From Actinernus sp. WN-2022 (taxonomy: Eukaryota; Cnidaria; Anthozoa; Actiniaria; Actinernidae): a stretch of 64,000 nucleotides of DNA. The notes beneath the pieces were generated by a model. It was not told the DNA's origin, searched no databases, and saw nothing but the letters and a program-made list of their open reading frames with translations. Location: contig JAOWCC010001634.1 in assembly GCA_030867875.1 (NCBI GenBank), positions 39,823,403 through 39,887,402 on the forward strand. The letters run 5' to 3'. Below, piece after piece: positions 36,605 through 47,079 of the stretch (positions are counted from its first letter, which is position 1; each line of letters starts with the position of its first letter). The translations under genes were made by a program, and so were the position numbers.

Positions 36605-38916
36605 CCATATTGGTTGGTATAACAAAAGTAGCTTTTTTTAAACATATTTTATTAAACACCATTTTTTACACTACTTTTACAACCTCAAAATTAAAGACTA
36701 TAAACTAATAATAATCCACTAATATCCAAAGTACATACAGACACACGTAAAACATACGATCAATTTCAAACATTAAAAGAAGGCAAAGGAGAAAAACAAA
36801 TGTCAACTTAATATTTCTGTTTAACAGAGATAAAAAAGGGGTAAGTTTCTCCCATTTCTGTAAATGAGAGACCATTTTATTATTTCTTTCTGCTATCGAT
36901 CCTTCAATCCTATAAGAATATCGCATCTTTTGAATAAAATCGTCTAATTTTGGCACTTTCCCACGTGCTCTGTATTTGCACAACATTAGTTTGAAAATAA
37001 ATATAACAAAATTAACAATAGCATTGTTTTCTCCTTGGTCTACTCCTAAAATTATGTTGAAGGCATTCAAGGAGGGTATTACAATATCACAGGTATCTAA
37101 CCACGTTTTTAAGGTATCATAATAATTAACTACAGGACGACATTCAACAACAAAATGAATCGTTGACTCCTCCTCCAGCCCGCAGAAAGGACAACAAAAA
37201 TCACCAATTAAATTAAATTTATAAAGATCCTTATTAAGGTAAAGGCAATTGTTAAGGATTTTGTATTGAAAGTTACTAAGATAAGATTCGATCGTTGTTT
37301 TGTAAATACCTTCCAATCTAATTCCTCAACTATTAGCCTTCTTTCCCACTTAGCTTGTGCAGTAGGTATTCCTGTTTTCTCGGTTATCAGTATATCATAG
37401 ACATTTTTATTAGTTAAATTTTCAGTCTTATAAGTTTTATCCTTTAAATCTATCGTATCAAGGTATATTTCACTGCTATTCACTACTTTACTAGACTTCA
37501 GTAGTGACTTCCAGTGCTGAGGGATTGCATGAATGATTCCAAGCCAGCTGAAAAATTCATTCGCACTCAACCCACTGGATTGAGCTTTTTCCCATGAGAA
37601 ACCCCGTTCAATTGTCCCAAAGGTCTCTAACTCGTATAATATTTTTTTCAATAATTCTCCTAAAATACGTCGTGTCTAGTGAAATATATTTATTATTCCA
37701 AAAAGACTGGCATAAAATCTTGTCTACATCCTCCCCACTGGGTCGTCACTAACCTCTGCCCATGCCTTCAACATATTTTTATAAAACGGGGGTATATTAG
37801 ACGGAATTTTTGAAACGTCAAAGTTTTCGTTAACACACTTAATACCACCTATCTCTTTGAAATATATAGCAGGAAATACATGCCAGACCTTAACTACATC
37901 CAAGCTTTTTAACTTGATCAACAAAAATGCACTAAGTGCCTTAATACTTGTTTCCAGATCGGGTAATTTCAGACCGCCATGATCATACGAGTTAACAAGA
38001 GTCTTATACTTTATCTTTACCTTTTTCCCTCCCCACACGAACTTCACAACTTCTTTCTCTATCTTTCTAATAAAATCCTTGGGAACACTTAACTTAGAGC
38101 AGACATAAAGAAGCTGAGAAAGTGCCAATGACCTTATTATTTGTACTTTACCAAACAGTGTAAGGTGGCGCATTTTCCAAATTGATAGAGTTGCCTTAAT
38201 TTTTTCAAGAATCCGATCGAAATATTTTAATTTTTGCAGGTCTTTGTTCAAGGAGAAGTGAATTCCTAGAATTTTTATACTATCCTTATTTATATCAATC
38301 AATTTTCCTCTGACTTTTCCCTCTATCTTAGCTCCACCTATCCTGCAGGTATCAGACTTTTCCAAATTAATTTTTAAGGAGGAATACCCACTAAACTCCT
38401 CTAAATGATCAATAACTGAGTTAAAAGAGTTCACGTCTTTCAGGAAAAAGGTGGTATCGTCGGCGAATAACAATACCTTTTTCAGTTCTACCCCTGCAAC
38501 CTCTACACCGTGTATGGTAGCGGATGAACGCATCATTTGGGCCATCACTTCAATTACCATAATTAATAAATAAGGCGATATCGGATCGCTCTGCCTTGTC
38601 ACTCTAAATGTTCTAAAATATTGGGTAGCTGTTCCATTATTCAACACACAGCTTTCATTATCTGACAACAGCGTTCTAAAAACAATTAATAAAAAAGGGA
38701 CCAAAACCTAATTTTTCAAGGTCGCAAAAATAAAACTATGCTCAATACTATGAAACGCTTTTTTTTTTTAGAGTAAAGTTTTAGTAAATCATCTATAAAC
38801 CTTTTACAAAAGCAGCTTGATCACTATGAATAAGTTTTGGTAAGATGCCAATCAGCCTGTTACTCAACGCCTTGCTACATATTTTTACATCCACGTTGAT
38901 AAGACGTGGTCGCCAC
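36605..38916 (-). mobile_element. Tx1/L1-like LINE, 5'-truncated and broken
   Basis: Minus strand. RT begins near 38916 (WRPRLINVDVKICSKALSNR), continues through a frame change into SDPISPYLLIMVIEVMAQMM, the active site LLFADDTTFFL, and the L1/Tx1-type thumb (GKVQIIRSLALSQLLYVCSK, then KTLVNSYDHGGLKLPDLE). After a stop near 37724 and frameshifts near 37650 and 37300, the C-terminal part carries a zinc-finger-like CCPFCGLEEESTIHFVVEC. The coding end is 36705. The family normally also has an APE endonuclease, which is lost here by 5' truncation. The expected RQGDP motif reads RQSDP. It is antisense in the COG5 intron between the exons at 27856 and 39224. Confidence 0.93.
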
Positions 38917-39223
38917 GATTTCAAAAATCTGCAGTAGCTAATGAAGCATCTTTTTTCCGCCACTGGTGCAACCCTAGCCTGCTATGCAGACGTATTTTTT
39001 TCACTCTCATAAATTCGAATAAAAAAGTAACGTCTGCTTACCCGAGCGCTTAATTAAATGACGTCATTTCAAGGATTTTTAATGCATTTTAAAGCAACAT
39101 TACGACCATAAATCTCTCAAATATGGTTGAACATTTTTTTAAACACACTGCTTAGGGTTCATAATCACTTTAAGTTGAATTCAAATTCTCTAACAACTGA
39201 TAATTTGTTCATTGTCTTTACAG

Positions 39224-39293
39224 TGCGTCGCTTTCGAAGTATACTTCAAATGTCCCGGATGCTCCATGTTCTGCGTACATCAAAGAAGTAGAG
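39224..39293 (+). CDS. COG5: COG5 exon (ASLSKYTSNV...YIKEVE)
   Basis: Acceptor ctttacag|T at 39223/39224, donor gag|gtcagt after 39293. It is 70 nt; its first T completes the AG of the previous exon (AGT, Ser) and it ends in phase 0. It encodes ASLSKYTSNVPDAPCSAYIK then EVE, which follows the family pattern SLS...DVPCSxYxKEL. Downstream the intron is 929 nt and contains a hairpin and a 29-bp minisatellite. Confidence 0.9.
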
Positions 39294-39485
39294 GTCAGTG
39301 GTTTTACCGGGTCAGCCATGCGCAGTAATAGTACAGTTTCATTATGGCGTCATTTTGCTATAACTACCAGAATCCTTTCAAATTCTATTTTAAACTACAA
39401 TTCCAAGACAATGGTCCAAATTAGAGGAACAAAATAATCCGTGCAAAGATACTGGTTGTTGTGTGACGTCATCATGCAAATGTTC

Positions 39486-39602
39486 TATTATATCCGTGAA
39501 ACTTTGCTTAACAAATAGCACTAATTAAACAACAGAAAACTAAGGATTTAATGCTATTTTAGCGCTAGTTTTTGCAAAACCTGTTTCACGGATATAATGA
39601 TT
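39486..39602. repeat. Small foldback in COG5 intron
   Basis: CTATTATATCCGTGAAAC near 39486 is answered by GTTTCACGGATATAATG near 39583-39600. Confidence 0.6.
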
Positions 39603-39821
39603 GCGCTCTATACTAATGACGCAGTCACATTACAGACCGATAGGGAGAGTTCCGGTCTTGTGATCGGGAGGTTGCGGGTTTGAACCCCTGGGCCATGCCC
39701 TTGGGCAGGGACCTAAAGCCTTTGCCATTCAATCAGCGCGCGCGATTTATGTGGGATATTTTACAAATTTACATAATATATATAATATTTTTCAGTTTTT
39801 TGGCACCACATTCGTTGCCTT

Positions 39822-40203
39822 GCGTTGCTTTGCATGCCCTATATACAACTGCGATGCTTTCTATGCCCTATATACAACTGCGTTGCTTTGCATGCCCTAT
39901 ATACAACTGCGATGCTTTGCATGACCTATATACAACTGCGTTGCTTTGCATGCCCTATATACAACTGCGATGCTTTGCATGCCCTATATACAACTGCGAT
40001 ACTTTACATTACCTATATACAACTGCGATGCTTTGCATGCCCTATATACAACTGCGATGCTTTGCATGCCCTATATACAACTGCGTTGCTTTGCATGCCC
40101 TATATACAACTGCGTTGCTTTGCATGCCCTATATACAACTGCGATGCTTTGCATGCCCTATATACAACTGCGATGCTTTGCATGCCCTATATACGGCTGC
40201 GTT
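39822..40203 (+). repeat. Minisatellite, 29-bp unit, about 13 copies, beside a COG5 exon
   Basis: Units TGCCCTATATACAACTGCGA followed by TGCTTTGCA. There are no stop codons in any of the three plus-strand frames, because 29 is not a multiple of 3 and the unit lacks stops in all registers. It ends 19 bp before the acceptor of the exon at 40223. Confidence 0.97.
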
Positions 40204-40222
40204 ATTGTTTTTTTTGTTGCAG

Positions 40223-40290
40223 GATTTTATTTTAAGCATCCATAGGAGTCACTTCTCGATGTACGAATGCAAACACCTGGTAATTGAAAG
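40223..40290 (+). CDS. COG5: COG5 exon (DFILSIHRSHF...HLVIE)
   Basis: Acceptor tttttgttgcag|GAT at 40222/40223. The donor chosen is gaaag|gtgagg after 40290, giving 68 nt and leaving AG to form AGA with the next exon. It encodes DFILSIHRSHFSMYECKHLV then IE, matching the family block GFIARVxxDYFxxFEC. An alternative donor at cacctg|gtaatt would break the frame (ACT TGA), which decides the choice. Confidence 0.9.
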
Positions 40291-40696
40291 GTGAGGACAT
40301 TTTTTAAATGAATGTACAATCTGCCCCAAACAGGCACTAGGGACCTTACGCACCGAGAACGGCGACAGCTGTGAAGACAGGGCGTAAAATAAGTAATTTC
40401 AAGCAAAATTAGGTCTTTATCGTTTCGTTTATTCGCCTGTTATCGCTTCTCACATCCAGCTTTTCGAAAAATATGATAAGCGCAGGGTTCCGTCCATGAC
40501 GCCATTTTTAAACATGAAATTTCGGGTCTTTCAAGTTGTGTTTATGTAGAAAACGGTAAAAATGTAGGCGACCGCGTGCATTTTCACGTACAGTTATTAT
40601 ATTTTGTATTACATGTATGTGGTCGCCCGACACGTTGCCGTCCTGGTCGTGTAAGGTCCCATGAACGTGACGGTAGTGTACCCATTGTTTTCACAG

Positions 40697-40805
40697 ACTT
40701 GAGTCAATTGCCTGTCGAGTACTGGAGCTGTTCGTTCGCCATGCCAGTCTTCTGAGGCCCATAGGGGAAGGCGGGAAACTGAAACTCGCTGCTGATATGG
40801 CGCAG
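40697..40805 (+). CDS. COG5: COG5 exon ([18 protein letters not shown]...AADMAQ)
   Basis: Acceptor ttttcacag|A at 40696/40697, donor gcgcag|gtagag after 40805; 109 nt, ending in phase 0. It encodes [20 protein letters not shown] then [16 protein letters not shown]. This is the most conserved stretch of COG5 ([27 protein letters not shown]-type) and it fixes the identification. Confidence 0.97.
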
Positions 40806-41699
40806 GTAGAGGGTTTTAATTGTAGTTCTATGCGTAACATCACACAGTCGGACACAGGGAGCAGAATAGTAACATTTGAGGGAGAAGAATAGTAGCATTT
40901 ATTTTGTTGTAGTGTTACCGCTGTTCTGAAACTGATGAGCTCTACGAAGCTAGCATGAGGCCGTCCATTGCACATAGGACTGACAGCGCGCGCAAGGAAC
41001 TTCGTGCCTTCGTGCCTCGCGCGCGCTGTCGGCATGGCTTCCTGGAGCGGCCACTCATAATACAGTACAGCGGTAATACTAAAAAAACATATGGCGCACT
41101 CATGTTACTAACCTGCTCCCTGCAGCTGAGTCCGACACGGACCATGCAAAGGATTATTGGTCACAATTGAGGACGTTTCTCGGCCGTGACTATTTTTATT
41201 CAAAAAAGTAAATATGATCAGGTTTCCCTTTTCTCGACGATATTTTCCGAGTACGCTTCTCAGCCGGTTTGAAATTTGTGGAAAATCAAACCAATAAATG
41301 GAATTACTGGCAATGCGACAAAAATGGCGCTGATTGGCTAATTCAGACCGGAAGCGTAGGGGCAGAATCAGCTGGCTGTGAGGCAGGAAGCGGTAGCCAA
41401 TATGACTTTATAGTTCACCACTAACCAGAGAACGCGCGCTTACATGCACGCTGCGCCACCCAGCTCCCTGCATTAGCTCAATTTAGTGCAGTTTAGCCGT
41501 TCTATGTACCTACCATTAAGTGTTTGACACATTAACAAAATTAACACAACCCCTTGCTTCTATTCAAAGAATTTGGGATCCCTGCCCCGGTCTCCCTGCG
41601 GTATACATAATGAATATAATTGAATATGAATATAATTGTTAAATAGCCCCTCCACAAAACCACTTGTTTAAATAATGCCATCTTTATGATAATTCCTAG

Positions 41700-41776
41700 G
41701 TTGAGTTTGCAGTTGGTCCATTCTGTCGTAAGGTGTCTGATTTAGGCAAGTCTTACAAGTTATTGCGTTCGTTCAG
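41700..41776 (+). CDS. COG5: COG5 exon ([20 protein letters not shown]...)
   Basis: Acceptor attcctag|GTT at 41699/41700, donor ttcag|gtacgt after 41776; 77 nt, phase 0 to 2. It encodes [20 protein letters not shown] then LLRSF plus AG, which joins to G of the next exon (Arg). It follows AADMAQ without a gap and matches [20 protein letters not shown] in the family. Confidence 0.97.
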
Positions 41777-42623
41777 GTACGTCCACTCTTCGCAGTCATG
41801 TTGTGCCATTCATACTAGACCCGATTTTTCACACAAACGCAGAAACCAAAACAAAATGTTAAAAACGAGCTTTTCTCTCTCACCTTGAACTCAAAACCTC
41901 ATTTCACTGGAAGGAAGGTCTCGATAACTAGAATAGATATTTCCATTCAGTTTGGCGAAGGTAAGAGTTTCTGTAACTGTCAGGTAACGGAATTTTCGTA
42001 ACGGAGGCCGAGGAATCATGTTTTCCTTATAGCCTATCCGAAGATGAAATCATTCATCCGGCCTCTATTCCGTGATTGTCTTATGCTTTGGCTTAAATTT
42101 ACGACAAAAATTGTCTTGACCTCTGGGTTATCGTTTTCGCTCTCTTACAATTTCATCTTGAAAATAACCGTCAAAGTCCAGTCCAAAATGTGTCATTTTG
42201 ATTTTCAATTTTCATAGATACACGGACATGACGTCATTTCATTGATCTATAATTTCACGAACCAATAACAGCGCGCGTTATTGAAATAAGACGGCATTCA
42301 TGAATGTATACTCTAATAAACACATGGCTTCCTACCAATCAGAGCGCGCGTTAGTAAGTATATTTTATAAAAGAAAATAATTCTCTTTTGAGGTCTTGTG
42401 AAGCTGCTGAATGCTTTACACTCGTGCATCCACAGCAGTTTCACGACCTCGAGCGTACATTGTTTATTATATAATAATCAGTCCGAGGCTCTGATTGGTC
42501 AAGAGCCGTGTGTTATTAGAGGACACATGGATGGCGTCATGACGCACGCAACCAATTTCTCAACTCGTTTTGATTGGATATTTTCGTAGTTTTTATTTTG
42601 CGATTATTATATAAAACTAATAG

Positions 42624-42791
42624 ATTCCATTCTGCCGTGCGTCTGTCCTCTTATAGGTACACAGATGACGTCACAAGGTGAACAGAACATCAGTTATGCC
42701 ACTCGACTGTTTCTCGTGGCGCCCTTTGTTCTCTTCACGTCGTGACGTCATCTGTGCATCTATAATAGGACAGACGCACGGCAGAATGGAA
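42624..42791. mobile_element. Hairpin MITE in COG5 intron
   Basis: Inverted arms of about 50 bp start ATTCCATTCTGCCGTGCGTC and end near ACAGATGACGTCAC on both sides, around a centre of about 65 bp. No coding capacity and no clear target duplication. Confidence 0.85.
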
Positions 42792-43084
42792 TATATTTGT
42801 TAAATCAGATACATGGAAAAATGTCTCGGTTCTGATCGTAACTAGCCGCCTCCACAGGCAACTCACACGTGTTTTAGATCTCTCAGACCCTTGCTCGTCT
42901 CTCTTATGCCACAGGAAGCCCGGTTTCACATCGTTTTCTCTCGATTTTTTCGAATTTAATTAGGAGTTCCCTGCGGAGGAGGCTAGATGGTAACACCAGT
43001 GCAAAATATGTAATTCAGTGCAAATTACAATTCATAAAATGTTTTTGCATATTCATAAGTAGAGTTGTTAATTATATTACCAGG

Positions 43085-43310
43085 CTACTTTTTATGCACA
43101 CCATTTTGCGCGAATCTCTCAAGAATAAAGATAACATTCTTCTTGTGTACGAGAAGAAGTGTTTAGTAGAAATATGCCTCCAAGGCGTTGTGTTGTGCAG
43201 GCGAGCGTTGCGCGTATGGCATCACTTCCGCTGAGTAAAGGTAACGCACATCCGTAATGGCGGACAGGATTTTACCGGTAAACTCAGTCTTCTAATATTT
43301 TGTGGTTTAA
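43085..43310 (+). mobile_element. DNA-element fragment related to 5370-5765
   Basis: Shares CACTTCCGCTGAGTAAAGG, TAATGGCGGACAGGATTTTA and the block with AAGGCGTTGTGTTGTGCAGG. The plus-strand frame reads MPPRRCVVQASVARMASLPL, resembling the start of a THAP domain but lacking the second zinc ligand. Probably a transposon end. Confidence 0.55.
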
Positions 43311-43699
43311 CCAAGGGAGCACGACAGACTTGCCTGTTTTGTTTCACCCACGATCTCTTCCAACAATGCGATTTTCCGCTGACAATAATTAATGTTGGCG
43401 CTCACGAGGGACGTAGTGCCGAGCGAGCCCCGAAGGGGATAGCAAAGGCGGGGAGTGAAACCGTTAAAATTCTATAGCTTGATGCTCGTAACAAATTGCT
43501 AGGCACAGGAGCCGTTGCTAGGCACGGGGGATACTGTAAACAACACAAACTAGAAGGGAGGTGGGATAATTGCATACGGATGAAGAAGCTATTAAATTAA
43601 ATTGAGGTGTGCGATTAATCAAAAGTCTGTTGTGGATTATTTCGTGTCGAAAATCGTATGTTTAAGCCAAAATTTCCCATTGGAAATTTAGTATGGATA

Positions 43700-44218
43700 C
43701 CCTAGATGTTTCAGAGAGTTTCTATTTGGTGCAAATCCATGCAGAAATCAATTTTCTCGCCTTTGTTTGCGAAGGCAGTTCATCTTTTTCGCCATAATTG
43801 TATACCCTCTCCTGTATGTGAGTGTGGATACCAGCGGGAAACTATCAAACATTACCTGTTACATTGTCCCCGTTTCGAAGCCCATCGCTCTCGTTTACTT
43901 ACCTCGGCTGCAGAGTGCCTAACGAATTTCTGGTCTAATTCTAACGAATCTGACAAGCTAATGTTTTTACTTCGTGGATGTACCAATGTTGACTTTAATT
44001 CAAATTGTAAATTATTCCTTGCTGTTCAAGATTTTATTTCCGCTACATCTCCATTTTCAGTTCATATGTAATGTTATCTATTTTCTGTTGTTTCTGTTTC
44101 GCTCCCAACTTCCTCTGTTGAAATGTTTGCAATAGTTGTACGAGAGCCTCCCAGATGAGCTTCTGCTCTTGGGGCAATTGTATGGAATAAATATGTAAAA
44201 AAAAAAAAAAAAAAAAAG
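43700..44218 (+). mobile_element. LINE 3' end with AATAAA and poly(A)
   Basis: 43706-44071 encodes IFSPLFAKAVHLFRHNCIPS then CECGYQRETIKHYLLHCPRF, a CxC...H...C zinc knuckle with the LLxCPRF motif of LINE ORF2 C-termini. A 3' untranslated tract follows with AATAAA at about 44186 and an A run at about 44197-44218. The short reading frame without the RT shows 5' truncation. Plus strand, inside a COG5 intron. Confidence 0.88.
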
Positions 44219-44580
44219 GCAGTTGGAAATGGCGGCCCTTCTTGTCCAACCAGCGCTGTGACAGACTAGGCCACTTTAGCAGCCTTAAGTTGCCTTAGGT
44301 TGCCTAAAAAGCAGATTTGTTAAGACTAGGATGTCAAGCGATTCAGGATAGCTACGTTTCCGTGCCAGAAACTGCGAAGTTGTATTTTATTTTGAGGCAA
44401 ATTAATGTACTGAAGGTTGTGTTTAATTGCTACGCCAGTGTTTTCAAAATCACAGAACGACTGCCAATAATTGAAAACTTCTGAAGTATTCGAACCTATT
44501 AAAAACATCCAGTCAGCTGAATTCTTAGGATTTCCCCCGTTTGATTGTAACTGTTAATAACTGCCATAAGTGTTACTAAT

Positions 44581-44794
44581 AGTGCGACTACTGAAATCGG
44601 GGCCACTTAGACAACGAGAACCAATCACATTGCAGAACGAAAACAAAGCATTCCAACTTCGGTTATTTGAGCAAATTATTGTCGAGTACAACACAATAGC
44701 ATTTCAACTAACTCAAAGTTGGAATTATTTGTTTCGTTCTATAATGTGATTGGTTCTCGTTGTCAAAGTGGCCCCGCTTTCAGTAGTCGCACTG
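44581..44794. mobile_element. Long hairpin MITE
   Basis: Inverted arms of about 90 bp start AGTGCGACTACTGAAANCGG and include ACAACGAGAACCAATCACAT. The centre is about 30 bp. Flanks GTTAC and GTAAC suggest the pairing extends slightly further. The small ORF starting at 44814 lies outside it. Confidence 0.88.
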
Positions 44795-45194
44795 TAACGG
44801 TTCTTGAAATACGTTGAGAGAAAAACGTTTTCCCAGCGATTTAGACATTGAAATCAACAAGGCAGTCGGTCTGCGGTTTTCAAATGTCAAACCTGTCTAC
44901 AATCATTCTTGCTACTGCCGAAATCGTTTCCTGGGAAACTGCTACGAGCATCAGGAGAAGACACACCGAGTTCCTGTTTCCAATTGGTTCATAGACGTCA
45001 CGTGCACCACAGTTTCACTCCCAGCTTTTTTAGTTAATTATTGTTATTAATTATTAGTTATTAATTATTGTCAGCGGAAAGATTGAACCTGGAAGATATC
45101 GTGAGTGAAGTCTGCCGTGCTCTCTTGGTTTAACTTGCTCATTAACGTACTGGCACTAAGTCTCATCCTAAATTCCTGTTTTTATTTATTTCAG

Positions 45195-45321
45195 GCCATT
45201 GCTATTCCAGACTTCAGAGAACATTGTTGATAACCCAGCACTCGGGGAAAGTCTTCCGTACAGTACCGTGTTACACTATCTCTTCTCCAGAGCACCCAGT
45301 GAACTCAAGTCTCCTCATGAG
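45195..45321 (+). CDS. COG5: COG5 exon (PLLFQTSENI...SELKSPHE)
   Basis: Acceptor tatttcag|G at 45194/45195, donor catgag|gtcagt after 45321; 127 nt, phase 2 entry and phase 0 exit. It encodes PLLFQTSENIVDNPALGESL then PYSTVLHYLFSRAPSELKSP and HE. The motifs RPLLFQ, PALG and FLFxxAPxELKSP are hallmarks of the COG5 C-terminal region. Confidence 0.97.
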
Positions 45322-45664
45322 GTCAGTAGGACAAGATGTAAAAGCATTACCATGAAGCTCAGCTACAATATCGTGCGTTATGTGTGCGTGATCGATGCGT
45401 GATCGATGCGTGATCGATGCGTGTGCGGTGTGCAAATATTGTTGAACTATCTCATTAATTATACATATGCAATCCTATAGGCGAAGCTCCAGTTATTTCT
45501 GATTTCTAGGAATTGTGGTTTCTTGACTAGCTGAGAGATGTTTCGGACAGTGGGGTGGAAGCAAGTTTTTCGATCGATGATTTTTTGTTATTATTATTAA
45601 AATGATAAATTAGTAAAAAAGAAAAATACAAGAACGAGGAAAGAAGAGCTGAAATATGTTGTCC

Positions 45665-45745
45665 AGTAAAAACCTTGTTGAGATTCGAACCCTCGACATT
45701 ATGAACGCTAAGCACGCGCTCTGCCGTCGGGGCTATCAAGGCAAA
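45665..45745 (-). pseudogene. tRNA-like sequence (SINE head or tRNA pseudogene)
   Basis: The minus strand has GCCTTGATAGCCCCGACGGC then AGAGC (D-arm/A-box like), and GAGGGTTCGAATCTCAAC (B box), with CAAGG closing the acceptor. The anticodon arm does not pair, so it is not a working tRNA. Confidence 0.5.
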
Positions 45746-45789
45746 ATTTACTATGAGAGAAAAAAGCACTAAAAATATTAAGAGGGGAG

Positions 45790-46570
45790 GATACCGCACA
45801 CACATGACACCGCACGCATAGGACACCGCATGCACAGGATTCCGCACACACATGACACCGCACGCATAGGACACCGCACGCACAGGTCACCGCACGCACA
45901 GGACACCTCACGCACAGGACACCTCCCGCACAGGACACCGCACGCACATGACACCGCACGCATAGGACACCGCACGCACAGGACACCGCACGCACAGGAC
46001 ACCGCACGCATAGGACACCGCACGCACAGGACACCGCACGCACAGGACACCGCACGCATAGGACACCGCACGCACAGGTCACCGCACGCACAGGACACCT
46101 CACGCACAGGACACCTCCCGCACAGGACACCGCACGCACATGACACCGCACGCATAGGACACCGCACGCACAGGACACCGCACGCACAGGACACCGCACG
46201 CATAGGACACCGCACGCACAGGACACCGCACGCACAGGACACCGCACGCATAGGACACCGCACGCACAGGACACCGCACGCATAGGACACCGCACGCATA
46301 GGACACCGCACGCATAGGACACCTCGCGCACAGGACACCGCACACACAGGACACCGCACGCATAGAACACCGCACGCACAGGATTCCGCACACACATGAC
46401 ACCGCACGCATAGGACACCACGCACAGGACACCTCACGCACAGGACACCTCACGCACAGGACACCTCACGCACAGGTCTCCGCACGCACATGACACCGCA
46501 CGCATAAGACACCGCACGCATAAGACACCGCACGCATAAGACACCGCACGCACATGACACCTCGCGCATA
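45790..46570 (+). repeat. Minisatellite, 16-bp unit, about 48 copies, with higher-order structure
   Basis: Unit CGCACGCAYAGGACAC. A variant set (GGTCAC, then CCTCAC, then CCTCCC, then CATGAC types) recurs at 45885 and 46077, exactly 192 bp (12 units) apart. It is open in several frames on both strands, giving Cys/Val/Arg-rich or His/Arg/Thr-rich peptides that are by-products. It lies in the last-but-one COG5 intron. Confidence 0.97.
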
Positions 46571-46654
46571 GTGCGTGAACACTCTTAGCGCACACTGTCA
46601 CGGTGGACACGTACAGGCACGGACTGCACACACGCACACACACGTACGTGCACG

Positions 46655-46857
46655 TAATAGAGCAGATTTCGTACGAGTGGGACAAAGTACATCACTGACT
46701 ACAGCACGGTTACTGTACGGCATGCCGTGACATTGTTTTTGTTCTGATGATTCAATCAAATTACAGAAATACGGTACGGCACGGTTACAGTACGGTTACG
46801 GTAAGGCTACCGACATGCCGTAGTTTGTCCCACTCCTACGACATCTGCTCTATACAC
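46655..46857. mobile_element. MITE, 'TATAGAG...GTGGGACAAA' family, complete copy
   Basis: Ends (TA)GAGCAGATTTCGTACGAG then TGGGACAAA at left, and the inverse at right (TTTGTCCCACTCCTACGACA then TCTGCTCTATA). The interior holds ACGGCATGCCGT palindromes. It ends about 70 bp before a COG5 exon. Confidence 0.85.
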
Positions 46858-46924
46858 AACAGTATCACGCTGCTCTTCTCCGGTTTCATAGTGATAATAC
46901 ACATTCTCCTTATTTTCATTTTAG

Positions 46925-47004
46925 GTGGCGGGTTGGACGTTAAGTTACTATTCGCAGTGGTTAGACGAGCATCCATCTGAGGACGAACGCTTAGCTATTA
47001 CTAG
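46925..47004 (+). CDS. COG5: COG5 exon (VAGWTLSYYSQWLDEHPSED...)
   Basis: Acceptor cattttag|GTG at 46924/46925, donor attactag|gtgagt after 47004; 80 nt, phase 0 to 2. It encodes VAGWTLSYYSQWLDEHPSED then ERLAIT plus AG (Arg with the next exon). The family has SxWLDDHPSEKDRL here. Confidence 0.97.
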
Positions 47005-47079
47005 GTGAGTAACGAAGGCAAGAGGTAGAGAATGACAAAATAGTGGAATAGGGATGCACTAACAGCGCTTTTACCGCCT

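Noticed and set aside
44814..45050. Cys/His-containing 78-residue frame
   Set aside because: It has no recognisable domain, no splice support into the nearby COG5 exon (phase and sequence do not fit), and lies beside a MITE.
45665..45745. Functional tRNA gene
   Set aside because: The B box and D-arm resemble a tRNA, but the anticodon stem does not pair and the T-arm is defective.
45830..46453. Long open frames on both strands of the 16-bp array
   Set aside because: They result from a stop-free 16-bp unit; codon use simply follows the repeat and no start or splice context supports translation.
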